10,749 nucleotides of DNA from DASVLX01 sp036384655 (GCA_036384655.1 DASVLX010000266.1:1-10749); one strand, 5' to 3'; shown: positions 1-6,950, numbered from the stretch's first letter. A program made the numbers and translations. The notes: generated by a model not told the origin, from the letters alone.

Positions 1-234
1 TTGGAGCAGACGATCCACGCCGGTAAGGATGTATACAAGGTGCGCAGGGTGGACAGCGCACATGGAGTGGTTCATGCGCACAGGTTCACCCGTCGCGATC
101 AGGCTGGTACGCGGGAGGATCTGTGCGAGATCCCTCCCAAGGGGCATGATGTGGTCAATCGACTCTTCTACGAAGAGCTCGACAAGATGCTGGACGAGTG
201 GGACGAGAACTTGCGGAGGTGGCGGGAATGTTGA
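1..234 (+). CDS. Hypothetical protein, possibly truncated at the window edge
   Basis: Open from the first base of the window to a TGA at 232-234, 77 codons if the TTG at position 1 is the start. Because the frame reaches the edge, the true start may lie outside; in-frame GTG codons at 40 and 49 are alternatives, and no ribosome site can be judged. The product is small, charged and soluble. It has a stretch rich in His, Arg and Val near the N-terminus (KVRR, HGVVHAHRF) and a strongly acidic/amphipathic C-terminal helix (YEELDKMLDEWDENLRRW). No signal peptide or membrane segment is present. I do not recognise the family. Its stop overlaps the start of the next gene, so the two are probably translated together and may act together. 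Its base composition is lower in GC than the secretion genes downstream. Confidence 0.55.
   Translation: MEQTIHAGKDVYKVRRVDSAHGVVHAHRFTRRDQAGTREDLCEIPPKGHDVVNRLFYEELDKMLDEWDENLRRWREC
215..219 (+). promoter_or_regulatory. Ribosome binding site that sets the start at 228
   Basis: GGAGG lies 8 bases before ATG 228-230. This favours that ATG over the in-frame GTG at 198, which lies upstream of the site and has no comparable motif of its own. Confidence 0.7.
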
Positions 235-623
235 CAGCAGAACGTAAGGCCGCTGCCAAGCGAGCTGTGGCCATTATCACCAAACTTGCGGCTCAGGGAC
301 ATGTTCCGGCGAGCTTCCGCTCCGACACACCGGTGGTAGTCGCTCTTGAGAATGAGCAGTTCAGCGATGTCCTGGACCGCATCATCTCGTATCGGCCGCC
401 GGTGGTCCTGGCCGTCTACTACCCGGCAACGGATCGGATTGAGCTGCTCACGATCGAGCCCGACCGCAAGCCTGAAGGACCGGACCGCGAGCGCGTGGCC
501 CGTGTGCACCGGAACTGCACAGTGGGCATGGTGGTCGATACAGGCGGATACATCGCGACGCCGGGCCAGTGGGAAGAGGTACTCGCCACCCATCGGTTGA
601 CCCTCGACGGCGCGTCTGCCTAG
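228..623 (+). CDS. Hypothetical protein (131 aa)
   Basis: ATG 228 to TAG 621-623, 131 residues. The start is chosen because GGAGG sits 8 bases upstream. It overlaps the stop of the preceding gene (TGA 232-234) by 7 bases, which suggests translational coupling. The N-terminus is a basic Ala/Lys helix (LTAERKAAAKRAVAIITKLA). A mixed alpha/beta body follows, with hydrophobic strand-like segments (PVVVALE, PPVVLAVYY, GMVVDTGGYIAT) and a C-terminal helix around QWEEVLATHR. No membrane segment, signal peptide or catalytic motif that I recognise is visible, and I cannot assign a family. It is the last gene before the gene-free stretch that leads into the secretion operon, and a hairpin follows its stop directly. 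It could be the end of an unrelated transcript or an accessory gene of the same element; the sequence does not decide. Confidence 0.65.
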   Translation: MLTAERKAAAKRAVAIITKLAAQGHVPASFRSDTPVVVALENEQFSDVLDRIISYRPPVVLAVYYPATDRIELLTIEPDRKPEGPDRERVARVHRNCTVGMVVDTGGYIATPGQWEEVLATHRLTLDGASA

Positions 624-624
624 T

Positions 625-644
625 CACCACGCCGTTCGGCGGTG
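625..644 (+). terminator. Candidate factor-independent terminator hairpin
   Basis: Two bases after the TAG at 621-623, CACCACGCCG (625-634) can pair with CGGCGGTG (637-644), giving an 8-bp stem with a 2-base bulge (AC) and a very short loop. There is no T-run after it, as is common for terminator-like hairpins in high-GC actinobacteria. Position directly after a gene and before a long gap supports the call, but it may be a chance G/C-rich fold. Confidence 0.35.
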
Positions 645-704
645 CTCGCGTAGTCGCAACGAGTCGCTGCCCGGCCCCGGGGTGGACGGGGGCATCTGTG
701 GTTG

Positions 705-722
705 GCATCATGATCACGATGC
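705..722. promoter_or_regulatory. 18-bp near-perfect palindrome, candidate operator
   Basis: GCATCATGATCACGATGC reads the same on both strands except for one mismatched pair (16 of 18 positions symmetric), centred on TGATCA. It lies 71 bases upstream of the promoter-like -35 element at 793. Its length and symmetry fit a binding site for a dimeric repressor or activator. No regulator gene in the window can be tied to it. Confidence 0.4.
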
Positions 723-761
723 GGTTGATGATCCCCAGGCCCAGGCGTCATGTCTGTGACC

Positions 762-851
762 AGTGGCACCAGGGTTGCTCCATCGGATGGTGTTGACATG
801 ACCCAGGGCTCGCTACACTTCTCCACCGTCCGTTGCTCGACCGGTGCCACT
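762..851. repeat. Inverted repeat flanking the candidate promoter
   Basis: AGTGGCACC at 762-770 is the exact reverse complement of GGTGCCACT at 843-851. The arms are 72 bases apart and bracket the promoter-like pair at 793-819. This could be two sites for one regulator or a long-range RNA stem if transcription starts upstream. A 9-bp match can also arise by chance. Confidence 0.35.
793..819 (+). promoter_or_regulatory. Candidate sigma-70-type promoter for the secretion operon
   Basis: TTGACA (793-798), a perfect -35 consensus, is followed after 15 bases by TACACT (814-819), which fits the TANNNT pattern of actinobacterial -10 boxes. The spacer is short against the usual 16-19 bases; reading the -10 one base later gives 16. 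Transcription would start near 826, leaving a leader of roughly 270 bases before the pilin-like gene at 1099. Confidence 0.4.
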
Positions 852-1028
852 TCTGACCTGAGGCTACGGCGAACGGGTGGATTTCAGTCTCACCGGGCCG
901 ATGACGGCTCATCATGAACAGTGCCCGACGAGACTGCAATGCACGACGGGGGAACCGGATAGGATCAACTCTGCGCGTGTCGATCACTACTCAACGTCAT
1001 GCGGACATGTCCCACTCGACACCAGCAT

Positions 1029-1076
1029 CCGGGGCGGCTGCTGAACCCGTCGCCGCATCGCGACTGTCCGCCCCGG
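1029..1076 (+). promoter_or_regulatory. Leader hairpin just upstream of the operon's first gene
   Basis: CCGGGGCGG (1029-1037) is the exact reverse complement of CCGCCCCGG (1068-1076), with a 30-base loop. The right arm ends 11 bases before the Shine-Dalgarno sequence at 1088-1094. A fold this strong so close to the start could modulate translation or cause pausing or attenuation. No T-run follows, so it is not an obvious terminator. Confidence 0.4.
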
Positions 1077-1098
1077 TGCTCGCCCCAGGGAGGACGAG

Positions 1099-1362
1099 AT
1101 GACGGGCTCGGCCCTCAGCACGCTGGCCGCCACAGGCCTTACTACCAGTGCCTTCAGTGACTGGCTGCTCAAGAACATCGTTCCTTTGGTGCTGCTGGGG
1201 ATCGCGCTGTTGTTGTTGTGGCTGGGCGGCAGCAAGGGTGACAACGCCGGTGTCATGCGCCGGATCATCGGCGTGTTCGTGGCACTGGCGATCATCGGGT
1301 TGGCGGTGACCGGGGCCGGCGTGAACCTCGGCACGTGGCTCGCCAACCTCTTCACCAGTTGA
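1099..1362 (+). CDS. Pilin-like two-helix membrane protein (VirB2/TrbC-like)
   Basis: ATG 1099 to TGA 1360-1362, 87 residues, with GGGAGGA at 1088-1094 four bases before the start. It has a polar N-terminus of about 24 residues, one hydrophobic helix at about 25-42, a short polar loop (GGSKGDNAGVMRR), and a second helix at about 56-75, then an amphipathic C-terminus. Small size, two helices with a basic/Gly loop between them, and first position in an operon ahead of VirB3-, VirB4- and VirB6-like genes fit the VirB2/TrbC pilin class seen in type IV secretion modules. No clear cleavable signal peptide is visible, and sequence identity in this class is always weak, so the call rests on topology and context. 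It may be a structural subunit of a channel rather than of an extended pilus. It lies 18 bases before the next gene and is lower in GC than the genes after it. Confidence 0.65.
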   Translation: MTGSALSTLAATGLTTSAFSDWLLKNIVPLVLLGIALLLLWLGGSKGDNAGVMRRIIGVFVALAIIGLAVTGAGVNLGTWLANLFTS

Positions 1363-1380
1363 CCGGCAGGGTGAGTTGCT

Positions 1381-2046
1381 GTGCGGGTACGCACCGACGA
1401 TGAGGTGTACCGCGTCGATGCGGTCTGGCTTGGCCCACCCAAGGCCACGTTCCCCTGGCGCGTCAGGTACGTGGGCTGGGGCATCGGCATCCTGGTGTTC
1501 TTTGTCACATTGTCAGTCGAACATGTGATCGGGTTTCACTTCGGTTTCTTCCCGGCGGCCTGGGCCCTGGTCATCACGATCGCGGTGACGCGCTTCGTGA
1601 CCCGCCGAATCACCCATGAGCGCCCACTCAGCGCTGTTTTCGCGATGTGGCTGGGTGAGCTGCAGTCGCCCCGGGAGAAGACCACGGCCATCGGCGGCGC
1701 CGCCAGCGCGACCCGGATCCGGGTCCGCGCGCAGCGCCCCCGCCCGAAGGTCTCGGCCGGCAGGAGGGCGGCCACCAGGAGGGCGGCCAGCCAGCAGGCC
1801 ACGGTCCCTGGTAGGGCGGTGGCGGCGCCGAACACGGCGGAGGGGGTGAACGGCCGGCTGGTGGGGCAGCCCGAGCGGCGGCAACTGTCCTGGGAGCAGG
1901 TTCCCCCACCCGGTCCTCGTAACTGGGACAGGTCTGGTCAGCAGGCGATCTGGATGGCGGCACAGCCACCTCGGCAGCCGGTCACCGGATCACCACGGGC
2001 GGGCGCGCGGCACAAGCGGCGGCGCGGTCGGTCAGCAAGGAGGTAG
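1381..2046 (+). CDS. PrgI/VirB3-like membrane protein with long basic tail
   Basis: GTG 1381 to TAG 2044-2046, 221 residues. A GGGTGAG stretch (1369-1375) lies five bases before the start. Two closely spaced hydrophobic helices (about 31-46 and 52-70) follow a short cytosolic N-terminus. Next come a basic RRITHERP segment and a conserved-looking stretch (SAVFAMWLGELQSPRE). The two-helix hairpin immediately before a VirB4 ATPase is the hallmark position and topology of VirB3/PrgI/TcpE-type proteins, which couple VirB4 to the membrane channel. Unlike these usually short proteins (about 100 residues), it carries a further 120 residues that are low-complexity, Arg/Pro/Gln-rich and very basic, ending in RRRGRSARR. 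A 15-bp tandem duplication encodes RRAAT-RRAAS inside this tail. It shares its reading frame with the next gene, separated only by TAG and one codon. The family assignment is from context more than sequence. Confidence 0.65.
   Translation: MRVRTDDEVYRVDAVWLGPPKATFPWRVRYVGWGIGILVFFVTLSVEHVIGFHFGFFPAAWALVITIAVTRFVTRRITHERPLSAVFAMWLGELQSPREKTTAIGGAASATRIRVRAQRPRPKVSAGRRAATRRAASQQATVPGRAVAAPNTAEGVNGRLVGQPERRQLSWEQVPPPGPRNWDRSGQQAIWMAAQPPRQPVTGSPRAGARHKRRRGRSARR
1761..1790 (+). repeat. 15-bp tandem duplication inside the basic tail
   Basis: CAGGAGGGCGGCCAC (1761-1775) is repeated at once as CAGGAGGGCGGCCAG (1776-1790), 14 of 15 identical. It is in frame, duplicating five residues (RRAAT, RRAAS) of the VirB3-like protein's tail, and looks like a recent slippage duplication. 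Confidence 0.85.
2037..2044 (+). promoter_or_regulatory. Full-consensus Shine-Dalgarno for the VirB4 gene
   Basis: AAGGAGGT, a full match to the anti-Shine-Dalgarno sequence, sits five bases before GTG 2050 and overlaps the end of the preceding gene (its TAG is 2044-2046). It fixes the GTG start and implies efficient independent initiation despite the near-abutting upstream stop. Confidence 0.8.
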
Positions 2047-2049
2047 GCG

Positions 2050-5031
2050 GTGTTCGGACGCCGGGCGAATAGCGGCCGTCGCGGTGCTGGCGGTGCCGCG
2101 GGCGGCACGCCCCCCTACGGGGTACGGGCGGAGCAGCCCCAGTACAGCCGACGCGGCCGTCGGCTGCCCGGTGAGCAGGCCATTCCGCACTACACACCGT
2201 CGATCCTGGCCCGCAGCATCGACGGGCACCTGCTGCGCACCTCGCAGGAGGTGTACGCGTGGTACCGGCTGGCCCCACAGCGCTGGTCGTTCCGGTCCGA
2301 CTCGCAGCGTCAGGACCTCATCACCGCGATCGCCGGGCAGTACTCCGAGCTCCAGGGCCGCTGGCTGCACCTGCGGGTGACGACCCGCCCGTATCCGGTC
2401 CGGATGTGGGCCGAGGCGCATGTGCACAACGCGGTCAACCGGCTGCCGGACACGCCCGGCGCGCTCACCTTCGACGACTACATGGTCGGTGAGCAGCAGC
2501 AGTTGCTCGGCCGGTCGATGGCCGAGAAGGAGGTCTACCTCGGCGTTCAGGTGCAGACCCGGAACATGATGGACCGCGCGGTGGAACGGGCCGCGCCACT
2601 GCTGCGCAGGATCTTCCCGGATGCCGTGGACGCCGAACTGGTCGCGCTGGACAGCGAGGTCGAGCACCTGGACCAGGTGGTCGGCTCGGCAGGTCTGCAG
2701 GGCCGTCCGGTGACCGCCGAGGAGATGTCCTGGCTGATGCACCGGTCCTGCTCGCTGGGCCTGCCCGCGCCGCGCAACCTGCCGGCCGTGCCGGGCGCGA
2801 ACTGGGAACCCGAGGACCTGGCCAGCTTCACCGACGCGGCCGACTTCTACGCCGAGCCCTATTCACCGACCGTCACCGTGCGAGGTCGCACCGGCTCGAA
2901 CGCCGGCCTCCGGCGGTATGTGACGGTGCTGACCGTTGGCCAGATGCACGGCCTGCAGATCCCCGAGGTGGACGACCCCTGGGTGCAGCACGCCGACCGG
3001 CTGCCCACCTCGGTCGAGTGGTCGGCGCGGATCTACGTGCGGCGCCCCGAGGACGTGTCCGGCGAACTGCAGCGCCAGATGAACAAGGTGCGTTCGCAGG
3101 TCCGGCACTACACGGACGAGCATGAGCTCGACCCGCCGCAGTCGTTGTCCCGGCAGGCATCCCGCGTGCTGGAGATCGACGACGAGATGACCTCCGGGTT
3201 CACCGAGCTGGGCACCCGGGTCCGGTCCTGGTGGCGGCTGGCGGTGTCCGGCGCCACCGAACGCGAGGCCCTGCGGCTGGCCCAGCAGTTGCTGGAGATG
3301 TACAAGCCCAAGGTCGCCATCGAGCACCCGGAGGCGCAGTACCAACTGGCCCGTGAGTTCATCCCGGGCGAGCCGCTGGCCAACGCCGCGTACGCGCGCA
3401 GGGGCTCGGTCGTCTGGGCCGCCTCGGCGGTGCCGACCGCCACCGCCGAGGTTGGCGACCGGCGTGGCGTCCTGCTCGGCGAGACCTGCACCGCGACCCG
3501 CCGGCCGGTCGCCTGGGACGCCTGGATGGCCCAGGAAATCCGGGACAGCTCCGGGTTGACCGCCCTGGTCGCCGGGCTCGGTGGCGGTAAGTCGTTCCTC
3601 GGTGGCGGCCTCGTCTACAAGACGCTGCGCGCCGGCGCGCACTGGACCCTGCTCGACCCGTCCGGCCCGCTGGCGCGGCTGTGTGACCTGCCCGAACTGC
3701 GCCGGTTCGCGCGGCCAATCAACCTGCTCAACGCACAGCCCGGCATCCTCAACCCGTATCGGGTGGTCGCGGAGCCGGATCTGGCGCATTTCCTCGACGA
3801 GGACGATCCGGAACGCGCCTGGCGGCGGGAGAAGGCACTGGCCGCCGCGACCCGTCGCCGGCTGGTGCTGGACGTGCTGACCGGCCTGCTGCCCTACGAG
3901 GTGGCCCGGCTGCCACAGACCAGGATCGTGCTGCTGCGCGCGGTGCGGACCGTCGGTGGCCGGATCGACGCGGACCTGGCGCAGGTGTTCGACGCGCTGC
4001 GCCGGGACGCCGGCGAACATCATGAGCACGCCGTCGTAGTGGCCGACTTCCTGGACGAGATGCGGGACCGGATGAGCCTGCTCATCCCGGAGCGGGACGC
4101 CGACCCGTACTCCGAGACCCGCGACGACCGGCTGACCGTCCTGACCATGGCCGGTCTGACCCTGCCCAAGGACGGCGTCGGCCGGGAGCACTGGACGGAC
4201 GCCGAGGCGCTCGGCGTGGAACTGCTCAACCTGGCGGCCTGGCTGACCCAGCGGTCCATCTATGAGCGACCGAAGGACGAACGCAAGGGTGTCTGGATCG
4301 ACGAGGCGTTCTTCCTTTCCGAGGTGCCAACCGGCCGGGTGCTGATGAACCGGTTCGCCCGTGACTCCCGTAAGTGGAACGTCCGGGTGCTGCTGTCCAG
4401 CCAGATCCCCGCGGACTTCCTGCGCATCCAGGGCTTCGTGACGTTGTTGGACTCGGTGTTCGTCGGCCGGCTGGACGACGGACAGGCCCAGGCCGACGCG
4501 TTGCGGCTGCTGAAGGTGCCGGTTGGCGCCGGGTACGAGCAGGTGGTGGCCAGCCTGGGCCGGCGGCCCGGCGGCGATCAGGGCATGACCGAGCGGGACC
4601 GGTCGCCCCGGCAGTTCATCTTCGCCGACGGTGCCGGGGGCGTGGAGCGGATGCGAATCGACTTCTCCGGCCCGCATCTGGAGCATCTGCGCGCGGCACT
4701 GGACACCACCCCGGACGCCACCCGCGAGGAGCGCGCCGCGATCCCGGCGGCCAACGGCCAGTCGGTGCCCGCGCCTCCGGGTCTCGGTGGCGATCCGATC
4801 GACGACGGTCCCGCCGACGGCAGGCGTCTCAATGGTGCTCACTTCGTCAGCGACGATCTGGATGGCGACGATCTCGACGGGAACGATCTTGGCGACGAGG
4901 GACTCGACGACGACGAGTTCGACGCCGAGCTTGAGGTCGGCCTGGCCGACGAGCTGATCACCACGCCGGGCTCGGATGCCTCCGACCCGACCGGCGGCCA
5001 GCGCCGCACGGGCCGGGACGATCTCGCATGA
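2050..5031 (+). CDS. VirB4-family type IV secretion/conjugation ATPase
   Basis: GTG 2050 to TGA 5029-5031, 993 residues. A disordered basic N-terminus (1-40) leads into a VirB4-type N-terminal domain (the segment around VYAWYRLAPQRWSF is typical). The ATPase core has a Walker A motif at residues 508-515 (AGLGGGKS, lysine 514), a Walker B at about 747-752 (GVWIDE, Asp751/Glu752), and the LLSSQ segment of VirB4/FtsK-like ATPases shortly after. There is no membrane segment, so it is expected to be a cytosolic hexamer docked on the channel, energising its assembly or substrate transfer. At 993 residues it is longer than many VirB4 proteins. The excess includes an acidic C-terminal tail from about 905 on, with five Asp-rich pentapeptide units at 935-959. 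ATGA overlap with the next gene couples their translation. Family call is firm; the substrate is unknown. Confidence 0.93.
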   Translation: MFGRRANSGRRGAGGAAGGTPPYGVRAEQPQYSRRGRRLPGEQAIPHYTPSILARSIDGHLLRTSQEVYAWYRLAPQRWSFRSDSQRQDLITAIAGQYSELQGRWLHLRVTTRPYPVRMWAEAHVHNAVNRLPDTPGALTFDDYMVGEQQQLLGRSMAEKEVYLGVQVQTRNMMDRAVERAAPLLRRIFPDAVDAELVALDSEVEHLDQVVGSAGLQGRPVTAEEMSWLMHRSCSLGLPAPRNLPAVPGANWEPEDLASFTDAADFYAEPYSPTVTVRGRTGSNAGLRRYVTVLTVGQMHGLQIPEVDDPWVQHADRLPTSVEWSARIYVRRPEDVSGELQRQMNKVRSQVRHYTDEHELDPPQSLSRQASRVLEIDDEMTSGFTELGTRVRSWWRLAVSGATEREALRLAQQLLEMYKPKVAIEHPEAQYQLAREFIPGEPLANAAYARRGSVVWAASAVPTATAEVGDRRGVLLGETCTATRRPVAWDAWMAQEIRDSSGLTALVAGLGGGKSFLGGGLVYKTLRAGAHWTLLDPSGPLARLCDLPELRRFARPINLLNAQPGILNPYRVVAEPDLAHFLDEDDPERAWRREKALAAATRRRLVLDVLTGLLPYEVARLPQTRIVLLRAVRTVGGRIDADLAQVFDALRRDAGEHHEHAVVVADFLDEMRDRMSLLIPERDADPYSETRDDRLTVLTMAGLTLPKDGVGREHWTDAEALGVELLNLAAWLTQRSIYERPKDERKGVWIDEAFFLSEVPTGRVLMNRFARDSRKWNVRVLLSSQIPADFLRIQGFVTLLDSVFVGRLDDGQAQADALRLLKVPVGAGYEQVVASLGRRPGGDQGMTERDRSPRQFIFADGAGGVERMRIDFSGPHLEHLRAALDTTPDATREERAAIPAANGQSVPAPPGLGGDPIDDGPADGRRLNGAHFVSDDLDGDDLDGNDLGDEGLDDDEFDAELEVGLADELITTPGSDASDPTGGQRRTGRDDLA
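4852..4926 (+). repeat. Five 15-bp Asp-rich units in the VirB4 C-terminus
   Basis: Degenerate 15-bp periodicity starting GACGATCTG, GACGATCTC, AACGATCTT, GAGGGACTC, GACGAGTTC and encoding DDLDG-DDLDG-NDLGD-EGLDD-DEFDA (residues 935-959). The first two units match best and the later ones have drifted. It makes the ATPase tail strongly acidic and superficially resembles DxDxDG calcium-binding spacing. Confidence 0.75.
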
Positions 5032-6950
5032 GCGGGGTCATCGAGGCGGCGGTCGTGACCGTCGCCGTGCTGCTGGGTGTGTTCCGGCGCTGGAACAGGC
5101 GCCGCCGCGCGCTGGGTATCCCGCTGCGCTCACATCGCAAGCGAACCGTGCTGCTGATCGTCGCCGGCATACTCGGCTCGCAGGTCGTGTTCGGCATGCC
5201 GGCGTTCGCCGACGGATGCGGGGTGGCGCCGCTGCCGGAACGCCCCGGCTCGGGCATGGTCGGCACGATCGACCCGCCGACCCCCGGCAAGGGCGATCTC
5301 AACGACAACTACATCAAGTACAACTACGCGGGCGTCGTTTGGCACGCGTACCAGGACCAGTGCGTGCTCGGCCAGACGATCACCGACCCCAACTCGGTGA
5401 TCGACACCTGGGTCGGCAACGAGCTGTTCGACGTGGGCAAGAACATCGTCGGCGCCACCAACAGCCTGCACTACGTGATGCTCTCGCCGGACAGCATGTT
5501 CGCGCCGCTGGACAACGGTGTGCAGAAGGCCGCGAACACCTTCTACGACAACGTCTACGTTCGTTGGTTCGCGCCGGTCGCGCTGATCCTGGCGATCATG
5601 CTGTTCCGATACATCTGGACCGGCGACCTCGCCAGGATCGGTAAACGCACCACCTGGGCGCTGGCCGGGATGTGGCTCGCGGCGTCGGTGCTCGCGCTCG
5701 GCCCGCTCTACACCGAGGCCGACAGCATCCTGCTGCAGAAGACCTCGCAGATCGAGGCCGGGTTCCTGTCCCCGGATCAGGCGACGTCACAGCTCAACGC
5801 GTTCCCCAACGAGCTGTACAACCATGTGATCTACACCAACTGGCTGCGCGGCGAGTTCGGTGATCCCAACGCCCCGCAGGCCACCCAGTACGGCCCGGAG
5901 CTGCTGGCCGACCAGGCCTGGACGGTGGACGAGGAGAACTCCACCACCTCAACCGATTCGGCCGCGCTGGCCGCCAAACAGAACGACTACAAGAGCATGC
6001 CGGCCAAACTCGGTTCCACGGCCGGCTATTTCGAGGGCACCGCGGGCAGCCGCACCGGCGACGGCTTCCTGGCGCTGTTCCAGGCGATCGCCTACGCGCT
6101 GTTCCAGTTGTTCGCCAAGGCCGCCGTGCTGCTCGCCCAGGTCCTGCTGCGGGTCCTGATCCTCGCCGCGCCGCTGATCGGGCTCGCCGCGATGGTCATC
6201 GAGGACCTGCTGCCCCGGGTCGCCCGGGCCGCCGGCGCGGTGCTGTTCAACGTGCTGCTGCTGTCCGCGCTGGCCGGCATCGACGCGCTGCTGCTGAACC
6301 TGATCTTCACCGCGAGTTCGCTGTCGCTGATCGCTCAGTTGCTGCTGGCCACTCTGATGACCGTGGTGTTCTTTATGGTCGGCAAGCCCGGGCGACGGAT
6401 GTGGCAGATGGTCGAGGTGTCGGTGGCGGCCTCCGGGGCCGGCGTGCCGTCGGCGCCCAGGTGGTTTCCACGCCGCCGCAGGGCCGAACCGACCGCGCAG
6501 GAGCAGTTCTGGCGCGGCGTCCGGGACGGCGATGTGGCCGCTGGCGGCGACGAACCACACATCCGGCCCGAGGCGACCATCCCGGCGCAGGCCTCCGGGC
6601 CGGCGATGCGGGCCAGCGCCCAGCGGATGGACCGGACCCGCTCGCTGTGGGGCGGCGGCGACGGAGACCGGGCGGCGCTGCCGCACGGCGGGTCGCGCTA
6701 CGGCGGTTCCACGGTCGTGCCGGAGGCCCGCAGCCGGCTGGTCGACGCGTCACCGGTGGTGGACCGCGGCTGGGACCGGACCAGCGACCTGTTCGTGGTG
6801 CCGTCGCAGGGCAGCAGGCCGGCAGGCGTGGGGTCCGGCCCACGGCGGGCGGAGACGGAGATGGTCGCCGGCCGTCCGGTGTACGTGCTTTACCGCCCGT
6901 CCCGCGGCCTGGAGGTCCGGGACGGCGGCTGGGACGGCCAGTCCAGGTGA
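5028..6950 (+). CDS. VirB6/TrbL-like polytopic channel protein
   Basis: ATG 5028 to TGA 6948-6950, 640 residues; the start overlaps the VirB4 stop in ATGA. Hydrophobic segments lie at about 2-19, 41-61, 181-196, 207-226, 346-395 (probably two helices), 402-428 and 431-451. The second ends in MPAFADG, which looks like a signal-peptidase-type site. Residues 62-180 would be extracytoplasmic and hold Cys64 and Cys112, a possible disulfide. A second large hydrophilic region spans about 228-345. After the last helix (VGKPGRRMW) comes a 190-residue Arg/Gly/Pro-rich, probably disordered cytosolic tail. The cluster of C-terminal helices plus position after VirB4 fits the VirB6/TrbL class (Tn916 Orf15-like), which forms the inner part of the translocation channel. 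Sequence similarity in this class is low, so the call is from topology and context. Confidence 0.75.
   Translation: MSGVIEAAVVTVAVLLGVFRRWNRRRRALGIPLRSHRKRTVLLIVAGILGSQVVFGMPAFADGCGVAPLPERPGSGMVGTIDPPTPGKGDLNDNYIKYNYAGVVWHAYQDQCVLGQTITDPNSVIDTWVGNELFDVGKNIVGATNSLHYVMLSPDSMFAPLDNGVQKAANTFYDNVYVRWFAPVALILAIMLFRYIWTGDLARIGKRTTWALAGMWLAASVLALGPLYTEADSILLQKTSQIEAGFLSPDQATSQLNAFPNELYNHVIYTNWLRGEFGDPNAPQATQYGPELLADQAWTVDEENSTTSTDSAALAAKQNDYKSMPAKLGSTAGYFEGTAGSRTGDGFLALFQAIAYALFQLFAKAAVLLAQVLLRVLILAAPLIGLAAMVIEDLLPRVARAAGAVLFNVLLLSALAGIDALLLNLIFTASSLSLIAQLLLATLMTVVFFMVGKPGRRMWQMVEVSVAASGAGVPSAPRWFPRRRRAEPTAQEQFWRGVRDGDVAAGGDEPHIRPEATIPAQASGPAMRASAQRMDRTRSLWGGGDGDRAALPHGGSRYGGSTVVPEARSRLVDASPVVDRGWDRTSDLFVVPSQGSRPAGVGSGPRRAETEMVAGRPVYVLYRPSRGLEVRDGGWDGQSR

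Larger units (their letters stand above)
624..1098. other. Gene-free leader/regulatory stretch upstream of the secretion operon
   Basis: About 475 bases without a convincing gene. It contains, in order: a hairpin (625-644), an 18-bp near-palindrome (705-722), a promoter-like pair (793-819) sitting between the arms of a 9-bp inverted repeat (762-770 and 843-851), a small 5-bp hairpin (900-904/909-913), and a 9-bp-arm inverted repeat (1029-1037/1068-1076) just before the ribosome site of the first secretion gene. One short frame (914-1102) ends in an ATGA overlap with the pilin-like start but has no visible ribosome site. I see no tRNA, rRNA or transposase remnant. Confidence 0.6.

Noticed and set aside
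198..230. Upstream GTG start at 198 for the 131-aa protein
   Set aside because: The GGAGG at 215-219 lies downstream of that GTG and points to ATG 228.
231..236. TTGACA as a -35 box
   Set aside because: It lies in the start of a coding sequence and no -10-like element follows at a suitable distance.
914..1102. 62-codon frame as a firm gene
   Set aside because: No ribosome site at ATG 914 or ATG 1007 and low-complexity composition; kept only as a possible leader frame.
2863..4842. 659-codon open frame on the - strand
   Set aside because: It lies wholly antisense to the VirB4 gene, whose motifs are intact. The translation is His/Gln/Arg/Gly-rich low complexity, typical of antisense frames in high-GC DNA.
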